Positions 23,106 through 30,273 of a DNA stretch of 52,367 nt are shown here, one piece after another (within the stretch, counting starts at the first letter, position 1; each line of letters starts with the position of its first letter). Origin of the DNA: a virus. The notes below the pieces were generated by a model. That model worked only from the letters and a program-made list of their open reading frames with translations. It had not been told where the DNA came from and searched no databases. Both the position numbers and the translations under genes were made by a program. The stretch is taken from the IMG/VR virus record IMGVR_UViG_3300022680_000054, positions 1 to 52,367 of that record, one strand, 5' to 3'.

Positions 23106-23317
23106 AGGTTTATCCCAAAAAACATAATATCCCACTTGGGTAACCGGGGGGTTAGATTTCGTTGGTCGGGGGGTTCTACCCCCCAACAAACCTTCTGTTA
23201 CAATCCGCCGATTTCGGCTTACAATCGAACACAGCGCGTCAGGTTTTTTAAGTAGGGTAGGGGGGTGCTTTTTGAATATCCCACACAACCCAATTCTAAC
23301 CTTTTGCCCTAGATACC

Positions 23318-24213
23318 GATGCCCCCAAATCCGGGGGCACTTCGTTTTTAAGGACCGGCCCATGCGCCGCGTTGAGAGGTCGCGGGTCGAGGGGTGTCGC
23401 ACATGGGCCGGGGTCTGGACGGTGGAGCGCAAAGGTCATTACAAGAGACTTGCACGCTCCCCACTTTACGAGCGATAAACTCCACCGCCCAGAGCCATTA
23501 CCGGGCCGGTGTTTGGGGCACACCGGCCAGAAGCCCACTAGAGGAGAAATGCCGCAACCGTCAACCTCGCCGCTGACGGAAGTTGCTAGAGTTGGGGCCG
23601 CTTACGGCGGCCAGTCGCCGGTTTATCGTAACCCTGCTTAAGGTGCGTTGCAGAGCAGCCTATCGGCTTTGCCTACCGGAAACGCAATGGGGCATGTGGA
23701 CCTGCCCGGACTCGAACCGGGGTACAGCCTCAGCCCTTGCGGGCTTTAGCGACTGGCGACGCCTGTCAGGCCCAAGTGGGGCAGTCGGTCTACAGTGGCC
23801 TGACGATTAACTACCCCGTGGTGATACACAGCACTGCGCGCCCTCCTTGCGCCTGATCTTGTGGACCAGGTGCCCTACCTGTGCTGTCTGCTGCTGACCT
23901 TCCCCGCTGCGATCTAACCCATACGATAGGGTTGTCCTCGACGGCCTCACCGTTGAGGATGCAGCCGCGCTCCCCCGCTAAGCCTTACGGCATCACGGGG
24001 CAACACAGCGGTAGAAGGTTGGGGGCAGGGCGGCTGCGCTCGGTACTCGCGACCCTTCCGCACACCGGCCTTACGCGCCAGTGCCTTAGACCCCGCGAAC
24101 ATCGTCCGCCCTGCTGACCCAGTGCCCTGCGCCGGGAACGATCCGGTCCTTCCTCGCCGTGGCAAGGACGTGCAACCTTACACCACCAGGGCATGTAAAA
24201 ATAAGTATGCAAA
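23318..24213 (-). ncRNA. Large structured noncoding RNA candidate with tRNA T-arm-like motif
   Basis: About 900 bases without any plausible gene. Read leftward it folds into many strong stems: GTCAGGCC/GGCCTGAC (8 perfect pairs), CCTCAACGG/CCGTCGAGG (one mismatch), CACTGGC/GCCGGTG, CCCCG..CGGGG enclosing GCC-GTAA-GGC, AGCCC-GCAA-GGGCT, GGCCGGTGT/ACACCGGCC (near 23502-23528), and CCGGCCCATG/CATGGGCCGG (23355-23411). Both GTAA and GCAA are GNRA tetraloops only on the minus strand. A tRNA-like T-arm (CCCGG-TTCGAGT-CCGGG, 23705-23721) is followed by CAGGTCC (23698-23704), which can pair with GGACCT at 24213-24218. It fits none of tRNA, tmRNA or RNase P RNA. GOLLD/ROOL-like phage RNAs are the nearest idea. 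No clear promoter was found. Confidence 0.6.
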
Positions 24214-24217
24214 GGTC

Positions 24218-24496
24218 CTAACTAGGAGCCGCCATCATTTTTGGGGCTTCACTTACCTTGTCATCATCGTCGGTGATGATTACGAAATCGTCCAGGCTCT
24301 TACCGTAGTACCGAGCCAGTTTATCTACAATGGCCGGATCGGGGTCACCCTGATCTTCTGTCTCGTAACGCTGGATGGTGCGCCAGTTGATGCCGGTAGC
24401 ATCCGACACTTCGCGCATGGATATATTACGCCGTTCAACGATGGATTTTAACTGTCGTATCTTGCGGAATTTGGTCGTAAGCCAGCGGATGGTCAT
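24218..24496 (-). CDS. XRE-family repressor (Cro/CI-type helix-turn-helix)
   Basis: 92 residues from ATG 24496 (AAGGAG 9 bases upstream); earlier ATGs lie in the promoter. Residues 12-68 are an HTH_3 domain: LKSIVERRNISMREVSDATG, then NWRTIQRYETEDQGDPDP and IVDKLARYYGKSLDDFV. It lacks the C-terminal peptidase domain of lambda CI, so RecA-dependent self-cleavage is unlikely. It sits divergent to the early operon, between two strong promoters and TAGCATA repeats, so it most likely controls the early genes and itself. Without an integrase in view, a lysogenic life cycle is not proven. Confidence 0.85.
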   Translation of the reverse strand: MTIRWLTTKFRKIRQLKSIVERRNISMREVSDATGINWRTIQRYETEDQGDPDPAIVDKLARYYGKSLDDFVIITDDDDKVSEAPKMMAAPS

Positions 24497-24523
24497 TTGA
24501 TCTTGCTCCTTGCGTATAGCATA

Positions 24524-24552
24524 ACAATATACTATGTAAGTCATATTGTCAA
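24524..24552 (-). promoter_or_regulatory. Repressor promoter
   Basis: Minus-strand TTGACA (24547-24552), 17-base spacer, TATTGT (24524-24529). One TAGCATA copy (24517-24523) lies just downstream of the -10, suited to autoregulation. Confidence 0.75.
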
Positions 24553-24594
24553 GCAAGACAAAAGTTAGTATTTTGAAACGATTGCCCCCAACGC

Positions 24595-24623
24595 TTGACA
24601 AATGTGCAGTTTAATAGGATAAT
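24595..24623 (+). promoter_or_regulatory. Rightward early promoter
   Basis: TTGACA (24595-24600), 17-base spacer, GATAAT (24618-24623). It drives the early genes from 24671. Two tandem TAGCATAG copies follow immediately, around the transcription start. Confidence 0.85.
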
Positions 24624-24670
24624 GGTGTCATAACGATAGCATAGTAGCATAGTGAAGGGACGCCCCCCAC

Positions 24671-25048
24671 ATGACCACCAGCCAGGTAGCCCCAACCGAA
24701 ATCGAGCAGACCAACCTCTTGTTGGTCGCCCGCGCCGTCGCCATCCAGGCGAAGGACAGCGACCAGATCGCCGAGATTGACCGTCAATTGGAAGCGCTAC
24801 AGAACGCCCACATTCAGCGGGTGCTGGACGGCCTCGCCATGTCTCAGTGCCTGGTCAGCCTGAAAGATGAAGAATTCCTGCGCCAGCGGGCGCTGGAGCA
24901 GGCACGGGAGCAGTGGCACTTTACCTACAACGTGCGGCTGCCGGTTGTCGGCATGACCCAGGCCGCGCGTGAAGCCGAAGCCGAGTTTGACCTGGTACTG
25001 CTGGATCACGGGTTTGACCCGGCGGAATTTGAAGGGGATGACGTATGA
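24671..25048 (+). CDS. First early protein, helical, function unknown
   Basis: 125 residues, the first gene after the early promoter. Mostly helical, with heptad-like segments (SDQIAEIDRQLEALQNAHIQ quoted as DQIAEIDRQLEALQ; LRQRALEQAREQW). No motif recognised. Early leading position in phages often holds host-takeover or recombination proteins, but nothing here proves either. GAAGGGA is a weak, somewhat distant ribosome-binding site. Confidence 0.7.
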   Translation: MTTSQVAPTEIEQTNLLLVARAVAIQAKDSDQIAEIDRQLEALQNAHIQRVLDGLAMSQCLVSLKDEEFLRQRALEQAREQWHFTYNVRLPVVGMTQAAREAEAEFDLVLLDHGFDPAEFEGDDV

Positions 25049-25281
25049 TACGCACCAATGAAAAAGTCGTCAGCGCGGACACGCTGACGACTGCCAAACC
25101 ACAGAAAACCGGACAGGTCTTCACGACCATAATATCACAGGTGGAGCAGGGTGGTCAATGTGATTGTGATGCCGGGATCGTCTGGATGTACGGCAACGCC
25201 CAACCCTGCCACAAGTGCCGGGACGGCCAGCGCATGGCGGAATGCCAGGAAGCCAGTTACATGATGGAGTGGGGGCGATGA
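25045..25281 (+). CDS. Small cysteine-rich protein, probable zinc binder
   Basis: 78 residues, coupled to the first gene (ATGA). Cysteines are arranged as CDCDAG (39-44) and CHKC (55-58), the pattern of a DnaJ-like or zinc-ribbon knuckle. The N-terminal 35 residues are polar. No family recognised beyond the zinc-knuckle look. One of at least eight small cysteine-pair proteins of the early block. Confidence 0.65.
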   Translation: MIRTNEKVVSADTLTTAKPQKTGQVFTTIISQVEQGGQCDCDAGIVWMYGNAQPCHKCRDGQRMAECQEASYMMEWGR

Positions 25282-25874
25282 CACAGTTATTATTGATGGC
25301 CCCCAAACCTGTGCTGCTGTTGCCAGCCCTGACGGCCACCGTTCCCGCCGGGCATCGCATCAGCACCGAAGCCAAGAGGCTGTTAAAAGGCGCGTACGTT
25401 TTCGCCAATGGCAAAGCGGAAGGGGATCGCTATTTCCCGATTCACAGCGCCTATCTGGCCTGGACAACCGAACTCATCCGGGCCGGACTGCTGGAGCCGC
25501 AGGGCGGACGCCGCACCACCTGGCATCGGATCACTGAGCGGGGCCGCACCTACATTGAAACACGCTGGAAAGACCCCCGGACGCCTGGTCAGATACGTCT
25601 GGAGAAGGCCCGTTTTGAGCGCTTCACCACCGTATGCCGGGAACTGGCCGTCGAAGGCTACGCGCCGCTGCCCGAACCAACGCGCGGCTGGCAGATCGGG
25701 CAGGTCGCCTTCTTCCGCGAGGAAGACGGGCGCAAACTGCTGATGACCTGCCGACTGGGGACTGTAGACTGGCGGCATCATATGCGCGGGTACTACTGCC
25801 CGTCGCTGGTATATGAGAAGACCGTGCAAGAACGCGAGTGGTCAGCCTTTGACCAGAAGGCGCTGGCATTTTAA
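25278..25874 (+). CDS. Winged-helix-like early protein
   Basis: 198 residues from ATG 25278 (ATGA coupling). Residues 30-80 resemble a winged helix: AKRLLKGAYVFANG, then AYLAWTTELIRAGLLEPQGG as helix-turn-helix and RRTTWHRITERGRTYIETRW as the wing. The second half (90-198) is mixed, with GWQIGQVAFFREEDGRKLLM and RGYYCPSLVYEK strands. A transcription or replication regulator is plausible. Not identified further. Confidence 0.65.
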   Translation: MTQLLLMAPKPVLLLPALTATVPAGHRISTEAKRLLKGAYVFANGKAEGDRYFPIHSAYLAWTTELIRAGLLEPQGGRRTTWHRITERGRTYIETRWKDPRTPGQIRLEKARFERFTTVCRELAVEGYAPLPEPTRGWQIGQVAFFREEDGRKLLMTCRLGTVDWRHHMRGYYCPSLVYEKTVQEREWSAFDQKALAF

Positions 25875-26791
25875 TGGACATCAATATCATGGCACTACCA
25901 TTAATCGGCACGCTGCGCAAAGGCGCGGCCAAACAGGCCAACCGGCCCGGCAAAGACCTGGATCATTTCCGCTTCGACCCGTCGCCGGGCTACGGTGGAC
26001 TGATGCCCGACTGGGTGGCCCTGTACGGCGATCAGCCGCAGTCCATCCCCGGCGTGCGCTTCCTGGATGACAAGCCGTTCATGTTTGCCTTCGAGAAGTG
26101 GGGCGGTAACAATACGCTGCAAGTCCGGCACGATGGACACGTGTACCTCAAGCGCTGGACCAACAACGGCTATAACTATAATAATGATCCGGTTGAAGAC
26201 CATCACCACGAGGACTGCCAGCCGGTCGGGCGGCTGGCCTTCATGCTGCCTGAGTTTTTTGTCAGGACCGGGGTGGTGGGCACCTTCCGCCTGATCACAA
26301 CCTCCATTGTGGACCGTGACACCATCCAGGCATATCTGCAATTCATGCGCCTGATGGGTGCCCCGCTTCCCAGCCTTGATTTTACACTGTCCCGCGTCCC
26401 GCGAGACTTCACCATAGAGATCAACGGCAAACCATCCAAGACCACAAAATACATGGTGCAGCTGGATGCCGATGCCGCCCAGGTACGGGGCACGCTGCAA
26501 GCGGGGGCCAATGCGCCGCAGCTGGGGGCAGGCCAGGAGCGGTGGGTGCTCAAAGGCGAATGGATCGCAAAGTTCTACGCCCGTGCCCTGGAAATGGGCT
26601 TTGACGAAAGCGAAGCCTTGATTGCTCTGTCGGTGGAAGAAGCCGAGCGCACCGGTCGGGCCATGCTGGAATTGGCCGATTACACCGGAACAGCAGAAGA
26701 TGCCATCCGGGCGCTGGATATGTACCACGCCTCGACAGTAGAGGAAATGGCCGCGCTGCCAGCGGCCACAGCCAGGAACGGGAACCGCTAA
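25874..26791 (+). CDS. gp3/recombination-directionality-factor-like protein
   Basis: 305 residues. The layout follows the phage gp3-like/RDF-like family as I remember it: LPLIGTLRKGAAK near the N-terminus, KDLDHFRFD, a VALYGDQPQSIPGVRF segment (49-64), HDGHVYLKRW after a glycine-rich stretch, a cysteine/histidine cluster (HHHEDCQPVGRLAFMLPE), and TTSIVDRDTIQAYLQF. Members occur in early operons of many tailed phages and one family member redirects a serine integrase, but most have unknown roles. No integrase is in the window, so the recombination function should not be assumed. Start ATG overlaps the previous stop (TAATG). Confidence 0.6.
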   Translation: MDINIMALPLIGTLRKGAAKQANRPGKDLDHFRFDPSPGYGGLMPDWVALYGDQPQSIPGVRFLDDKPFMFAFEKWGGNNTLQVRHDGHVYLKRWTNNGYNYNNDPVEDHHHEDCQPVGRLAFMLPEFFVRTGVVGTFRLITTSIVDRDTIQAYLQFMRLMGAPLPSLDFTLSRVPRDFTIEINGKPSKTTKYMVQLDADAAQVRGTLQAGANAPQLGAGQERWVLKGEWIAKFYARALEMGFDESEALIALSVEEAERTGRAMLELADYTGTAEDAIRALDMYHASTVEEMAALPAATARNGNR

Positions 26792-27024
26792 ATGCCTCAA
26801 ATTGTGCTGGTGAACGGGGTCACCCTGCGGGGTGACCTCCGGCCCCTGGAAGACCTGCTGGCCGGCGGGGTGCGACCTGCACCGTCTGCCATCGGAAGGC
26901 TGCCGGACGCCCCCGGCGCTGCACGATGTGCGGGCGGGTGGTTTGCACCCTGCCGGAGTGCCGCCAGGTACTGGAGGCCAACGGCGGCCTGTGCCCTGAT
27001 TGTTATTATGTGTATGGAGCCTGA
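26792..27024 (+). CDS. Small zinc-finger protein, split by a frameshift at a G-run
   Basis: The ATG 26792 frame encodes a sensible N-terminus (MPQIVLVNGVTLRGDL, LEDLLAGG) but then turns into improbable sequence. The -1 frame after GGGG at 26867-26870 encodes CTVCHRK, CTMCGRVVCTLPEC and GLCPDCYYVYGA, clearly a four-pair zinc-binding domain ending at TGA 27022. Joined, they make one protein of about 78 residues. Either the G-run has lost a base in the sequence or the population, or ribosomes shift frame there. No classic slippery heptamer is present, so a one-base indel is more likely. Confidence 0.6.
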
Positions 27025-27027
27025 ACG

Positions 27028-27384
27028 ATGGTAATCACGCTGCCCCGCCTGGAGACCCATGACGGCCTGATCGTACGCACCGACGCCCCGCCGTTCCGCT
27101 GGGTGGTCGCCGACCCGGAGCCGGCCCACCAGCCGCGCCGCCGCTATCACCCGCTGCCATCGGAGAGCCGCCACACTTTCCCGCCCCGCTTCGACCGGCC
27201 TGGACGCGGCAGGCTGCACGGGCAGGGCGCGGTCACCATTCAGTTGCGCCCGGTCATCCGGCAGGGAACGGTTTGCTGGCCGGATACCATGACACTGCGA
27301 CAAAGCCCCACCCGCTGCGAGGACTGGCACGCGGCGCGGAACGCCTATAAACGTTCCAACGACTGGAAGTTGGGGGCACGATGA
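27028..27384 (+). CDS. Early protein, function unknown
   Basis: 118 residues, arginine- and proline-rich with little predicted regular structure in the middle (RFDRPGRGRLHGQ) and a short C-terminal helix (DWHAARNAYKRSNDW). Highly basic overall, compatible with nucleic-acid binding. It starts 4 bases after the stop of the zinc-finger gene and ends coupled to the next (ATGA). Codon usage is GC-rich like neighbours. Confidence 0.55.
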   Translation: MVITLPRLETHDGLIVRTDAPPFRWVVADPEPAHQPRRRYHPLPSESRHTFPPRFDRPGRGRLHGQGAVTIQLRPVIRQGTVCWPDTMTLRQSPTRCEDWHAARNAYKRSNDWKLGAR

Positions 27385-27848
27385 CACTGACACGCACTGC
27401 ATACGAAGCCGCCCGGCTGGTCGCTCACGTCGCCTGGGGCGATGCCTGGGAAACGTTCGGACACTATGCGCCGGAGACCAAAAAACAGCATGCCAGGGTG
27501 GTCTACTGGCAGAGCCGGATCAACGCGCTGAACGGTCACGGGCCAACCCTGGCCCTGACGGCCACCTGCCAGAACGCGCCCCTGGACGCCATCGCGGCGG
27601 CCCTGGGCCTGTCGTCCAGTTGCCGCCAGAAGCTGCGAACGGCTGGCGCGGGTGGCCTGAATCTGTACACGGTGCGGGACAAGGTGCGCAAACTCAAGCA
27701 GAGCGGGGCGATTAAAGGCGCGGGTGGCGTGTACATCACCCACGAGCGCAACCGTCGAGGGGATAAGGTGTATCATAGGCTCAGGCTCAACATTTGCGCG
27801 GGCGGTCGGCGCGTACGGCGTGACCTGGGCAGTTATCGAGTAAGGTGA
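27381..27848 (+). CDS. Early protein, function unknown
   Basis: 155 residues. An N-terminal helical part (YEAARLVAHVAWGDAWETFG) is followed by an HTH-like stretch (LDAIAAALGLSSSCRQKLRT, DKVRKLKQSGAIK) and a basic beta C-terminus (GVYITHERNRRGDKVYHRLRL quoted as GVYITHERNRRGD). It could be a DNA-binding protein of the winged-helix type. No family recognised. Confidence 0.6.
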   Translation: MTLTRTAYEAARLVAHVAWGDAWETFGHYAPETKKQHARVVYWQSRINALNGHGPTLALTATCQNAPLDAIAAALGLSSSCRQKLRTAGAGGLNLYTVRDKVRKLKQSGAIKGAGGVYITHERNRRGDKVYHRLRLNICAGGRRVRRDLGSYRVR

Positions 27849-27887
27849 TTATGGCGCGGCTGAGTTGGCCGCGCAGGAGAGTGAGTG

Positions 27888-28340
27888 ATGGATAATTATA
27901 AACCGGGTGATGCTGTCATATTGCATGACGGTCGCGAAGATAGCCAATGCGCCACTGTAAGCCGGGTTATTGAGCGCGACGGGGAAAATGTGTATGTTTT
28001 GTCGGTTGAGGTTAAAGCATGGGAGTGGGAAGTGTCCGCAGCACAGGCCACCCCGCCCGCCGACGAGGGGGCGGAAGCATCCACCGAGCAGGAAGAACGC
28101 GACGCGCTCAAGGCCGAGGTCGTGCGGTTGCGGGAAACCATCAGCGACCAAGAGCACAGTCGGTTACAGATGATTGCCGAACGCGACGCCCTGGCCGCGC
28201 AGGTGGCGACGGCGCGGGAAACCATGACGCTGCTTAGGCGGGTAGCCGCAGAGAAGGCCGATACCTGCTTTAACTGTGATAGCATATGGACCGCGCTAAG
28301 AGACGCCCTCGCAACTCTGGGCGGGGAGCCGGGCGAATGA
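27888..28340 (+). CDS. Early protein with N-terminal SH3-like part and coiled coil
   Basis: 150 residues from ATG 27888 (a GTG three bases earlier is possible). Residues 1-45 look like a small beta barrel (YKPGDAVILHDG, CATVSRVIERDGENVYVLSV), then an acidic linker, then a coiled coil (about 65-120: ERDALKAEVVRLRETISDQE, AERDALAAQVATARETM). It ends in CFNC and an acidic tail. Role unknown; dimer formation is likely from the coiled coil. Confidence 0.6.
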   Translation: MDNYKPGDAVILHDGREDSQCATVSRVIERDGENVYVLSVEVKAWEWEVSAAQATPPADEGAEASTEQEERDALKAEVVRLRETISDQEHSRLQMIAERDALAAQVATARETMTLLRRVAAEKADTCFNCDSIWTALRDALATLGGEPGE

Positions 28341-28564
28341 CTACCTTCTCAGTAGGCGATAGCGTGCGCATCACGCGCGATATTTACCGACGCCACAACG
28401 TCAGGCGCGGCGAGGTCTGTGTCGCACAGGCTGGCGATGTGGGCGAGGTCGTCGAGACTATCTGCGTCGGGGGCATCGTTGAGGAATATGCCATAATGAT
28501 GACCGGGCGCGTATCCGAGTGGATTGTGTATGCGTGGGCGGATTGGGTTGAAGCGGCAGAATAG
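28337..28564 (+). CDS. Small SH3-like protein
   Basis: 75 residues from ATG 28337 (ATGA coupling). FSVGDSVRITRDIYRRHNVR and EVCVAQAGDVGEVVETICVGG resemble SH3-like barrels that bind nucleic acid or protein; the start of the previous protein has a related pattern (GDAVILHDG), so the two may share ancestry. No family confirmed. Confidence 0.6.
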   Translation: MTTFSVGDSVRITRDIYRRHNVRRGEVCVAQAGDVGEVVETICVGGIVEEYAIMMTGRVSEWIVYAWADWVEAAE

Positions 28565-28617
28565 CAAGTAAAACGATTTCACGTAAGCGCTGATTTACGT
28601 GCCCCGGAGGGCAACCG

Positions 28618-28869
28618 ATGACCGACCCGCGACGTGCTTTCTTCGACGAACACGACCACGCGCTAGACTATGGTGAGGCGCTCACTGTCTGGCCGGAGCC
28701 AGGACGCACCTGTGCCGACTGTAACACGCTGCTAGTCTGCCCTGAGTGCGGGAGTGAGCCGGACATTGTGTGCGGGCTGGATAACCAGGGCGCGTGGTGG
28801 CGGTTGGTTTGCGCGTGTGGGTGTGACCTGGGCGGGGTTGGGTATCGATGGCGAGAGAATGGAGAATGA
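28618..28869 (+). CDS. Small cysteine-rich (zinc-ribbon-like) protein
   Basis: 83 residues with cysteine pairs CADC (32-35), CPEC (41-44) and CACGC (66-70). This would suit one or two zinc sites. GGAGGGCAACCG precedes the ATG. Role unknown; part of the early cassette string. Confidence 0.6.
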   Translation: MTDPRRAFFDEHDHALDYGEALTVWPEPGRTCADCNTLLVCPECGSEPDIVCGLDNQGAWWRLVCACGCDLGGVGYRWRENGE

Positions 28870-28948
28870 TGGGGCGCGAAAAGGGTGAATAGACCACCCC
28901 ACATTTCGTAGAATGAATTGAATACGAAGTTAAAAACAGGAGAGGGAT

Positions 28949-29245
28949 ATGGCAAGAAAACGCCGGTTGTGGAAAACATTTTACCTGGACGATACAGAGC
29001 ACTATCATCGCCTGAAGGCGGCAATGATTGACACTGGAAAATATACGGCGACGTTCGCACATGGTCAATTAGAAACCAACCTGCCTGTATCTGAGTTGCG
29101 AGCTTATTTTAGGCTCGTAGAGATTCCGTGGCAGGATTACGTAAGCGACACTGAGCCGCGCATTATTCCACTCGTCGATGACAACGCGCTAGACGATGAC
29201 GCATTTTTGTGGTGGTACCGAAAATCAGAGGAGCTTACCGACTAG
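28949..29245 (+). CDS. Small acidic early protein
   Basis: 98 residues ending SEELTD, with tryptophan- and tyrosine-rich segments (WKTFYLDDTEHYHRL, EIPWQDYVSD, FLWWYRKSE). The leader carries GAATACGAAGTTAA followed by AGGAGAGGG, the same leader motif as the gene at 31810. The gene end ACCGACTAG plus CCGCC resembles the ends of the genes at 31386 and 31810. Function unknown. Confidence 0.6.
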   Translation: MARKRRLWKTFYLDDTEHYHRLKAAMIDTGKYTATFAHGQLETNLPVSELRAYFRLVEIPWQDYVSDTEPRIIPLVDDNALDDDAFLWWYRKSEELTD

Positions 29246-29246
29246 C

Positions 29247-29305
29247 CGCCCTGCGGCGGACAGGAGTAAGGCTCTGTTTTCAATCAGGGTGTGGGTTGAA
29301 CCCAC
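29247..29305 (+). other. Two small hairpins between early genes
   Basis: CCGCC/GGCGG (29247-29260) and a near-perfect palindrome GTGGGTTGAACCCAC (29291-29305) lie in the leader before the gene at 29330, without T-tracts. They may stabilise or separate transcripts. Confidence 0.35.
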
Positions 29306-29329
29306 GCTCTACAAAAGGAGAGTGACAAG

Positions 29330-29530
29330 GTGACAGATAATTTGTATGAGTATTGTCCGCAGTGTTCCGACATCATGGAATACGATTATGACCTTGAAAG
29401 GTGGTATTGCCGACACTGCCCGATCACGGTCTGCGATTGCGGCATGGGCGACGCATCACTGCCTGAGATACACGCGAAAGATTGCGTGGTACAGACCACA
29501 GCCGACCCGCCAGCCAGCGGCGGGAGGTGA
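29330..29530 (+). CDS. Zinc-ribbon-like protein (paralogue of the protein at 32452)
   Basis: 66 residues starting at GTG 29330 behind AAAAGGAG. The sequence YEYCPQCSDIMEYDYDLE followed by WYCRHCPITVCDCG forms two CxxC knuckles. The first 35 residues match the 50-residue protein at 32452 (YDYCPVCQDIMEYDYELE), so the two genes are duplicates that have since diverged at the C-terminus. Role unknown. Confidence 0.6.
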   Translation: MTDNLYEYCPQCSDIMEYDYDLERWYCRHCPITVCDCGMGDASLPEIHAKDCVVQTTADPPASGGR

Positions 29531-29534
29531 GCGC

Positions 29535-29777
29535 GTGAAATACCAGATCATTCAACATGAACCAAGTAGACACCGAGCCAAGGGTCATTTGTACATTGAC
29601 GATGATAGATATTCGTGTTTATGTGGTCGTCCGATGCAGGATGATGATTGGCCTATCGGGGAGTGTGATAGCGAAACGGTGAAATTAGGTTACTTCCTGC
29701 ACAGCACGGCAGGCCATAACATGCACAGAGTTTCATTGTGCCTAAAATGTATTCGAGTCGCACAGAAGCGCGAATAA
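29535..29777 (+). CDS. Small protein with cysteine pairs (GTG start)
   Basis: 80 residues from GTG 29535, with GGGAGGTGA as ribosome-binding site made of the end of the previous gene. It contains CLCG (29-32) and CLKC (71-74), probably one zinc site, and histidine-rich HSTAGHNMHR between. AT-rich compared with the genes at 25-28 kb. Function unknown. Confidence 0.55.
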   Translation: MKYQIIQHEPSRHRAKGHLYIDDDRYSCLCGRPMQDDDWPIGECDSETVKLGYFLHSTAGHNMHRVSLCLKCIRVAQKRE

Positions 29778-29804
29778 CTGCGTATATCCGTTGTTTCTAC
29801 GCAG
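29778..29804 (+). other. Perfect hairpin; orphan copy of an early leader
   Basis: CTGCGTA (29778-29784) and TACGCAG (29798-29804) pair exactly. The segment TTTCTACGCAGTAAAGAGAGGAA closely resembles the leader of the gene at 30274 (CTGCGCAGTGAAACGAGGAA), yet here only the convergent terminator follows. A gene may have been lost between them. Confidence 0.4.
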
Positions 29805-29835
29805 TAAAGAGAGGAATAAGAGCGTGGGCATAAAT

Positions 29836-29866
29836 GAAACCGCCGCCTCTCGGCGGCGACGGTTTC
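29836..29866. terminator. Strong hairpin between convergent genes
   Basis: GAAACCG-CGCC and GGCG-CGGTTTC arms (12 pairs, one wobble, 7-base loop) separate the rightward gene ending at 29777 from the leftward gene ending at 29881. T-runs are short on both sides, so efficiency is uncertain. Confidence 0.55.
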
Positions 29867-29880
29867 TAATGGGCGGTGTT

Positions 29881-30129
29881 TTACATGTCCATAAATGGGT
29901 ACAGCTTGCGGGCGCTTTTTGGATAAACGCGGTATCCATAGCTGGGGCATCCGTTCATGTTGGCGTGTTCGTCATTGGGGTCTGTCCACCACACCGTACC
30001 ATCATAGGCACCTGCAATTTGCAGGGCTGCGCGTGCGGCGCGGGGGGTCAGTTTATCAAAACCCCAAATCTGAACTTGGCCGCCCAACTTGTTTCCGCGT
30101 GGCCCGTATTCAACCGTAACCTGTAGCAT
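29881..30129 (-). CDS. Lone leftward protein inside the early block, function unknown
   Basis: 82 residues from ATG 30129 (GGAGG 5 bases upstream). The N-terminus is beta-rich (MLQVTVEYGPRGNKLGGQVQ quoted as VTVEYGPRGNKLG), with GFDKLTPRAARAALQIAGAYDG and a tyrosine-rich end. The only minus-strand gene in 8.4 kb of rightward genes, with its own near-perfect promoter and an operator-like inverted repeat. This independent, tightly regulated position is typical for moron or switch genes. No family recognised. Confidence 0.65.
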   Translation of the reverse strand: MLQVTVEYGPRGNKLGGQVQIWGFDKLTPRAARAALQIAGAYDGTVWWTDPNDEHANMNGCPSYGYRVYPKSARKLYPFMDM

Positions 30130-30162
30130 GTCAACCTCCATAGTGTTTACTTATCTGAACAT

Positions 30163-30196
30163 AGTATATCAAAAGTGTTCAAAAATGTCAACACTT
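30163..30196 (-). promoter_or_regulatory. Near-consensus promoter with overlapping operator for the lone gene
   Basis: Minus-strand TTGACA (30186-30191), 17-base spacer and TATACT (30163-30168). An exact inverted repeat, AAGTGTT (30173-30179) and AACACTT (30190-30196) with 10 bases between, spans the -35 and spacer, ideal for repression. Confidence 0.8.
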
Positions 30197-30273
30197 AGGG
30201 GGTTACAAATAGGTTAGAATAATTGCGTAGAATCGTCGGATAACCGCTTTTCTGCGCAGTGAAACGAGGAACC

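Larger units (their letters stand above)
24517..24652. repeat. TAGCATA repeats, candidate repressor operators
   Basis: TAGCATA occurs at 24517-24523, in the repressor leader, and twice in exact tandem as TAGCATAG at 24637-24644 and 24645-24652, in the early leader. A further related CATAGTA half lies at about 24530. Placement at both divergent promoters suits binding by the XRE repressor. Confidence 0.5.

Noticed and set aside
23105-23432. N-terminal extension of the DNA methyltransferase
   Set aside because: The open frame continues 109 codons upstream of ATG 23105 but runs through a hairpin (GGGGGG/CCCCCC) and stop-free GC-rich noncoding sequence with improbable protein composition.
24121-24180. 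RNase P RNA signature
   Set aside because: GAGGAAGGACCGG on the minus strand resembles the conserved GAGGAAAGTCCGG, but the matching ACAGAA region and the rest of the core are missing.
23372-24212. Short open frames across the hairpin region
   Set aside because: Six frames there give low-complexity arginine/proline/glycine-rich products, have no consistent ribosome-binding sites and overlap each other, typical of noncoding GC-rich DNA.
23698-24218. tmRNA or intron-containing tRNA
   Set aside because: The T-arm and a possible acceptor pairing exist, but there is no tmRNA-type GG-TTCGAC loop after the 5' strand, no tag frame ending in an ALAA-like peptide, no D-arm and no anticodon loop of normal size.
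29791-30126. Rightward gene downstream of the orphan early leader
   Set aside because: The frame is exactly opposite to the leftward gene at 29881-30129, which has promoter, ribosome-binding site and sensible composition; the rightward product looks like a shadow.
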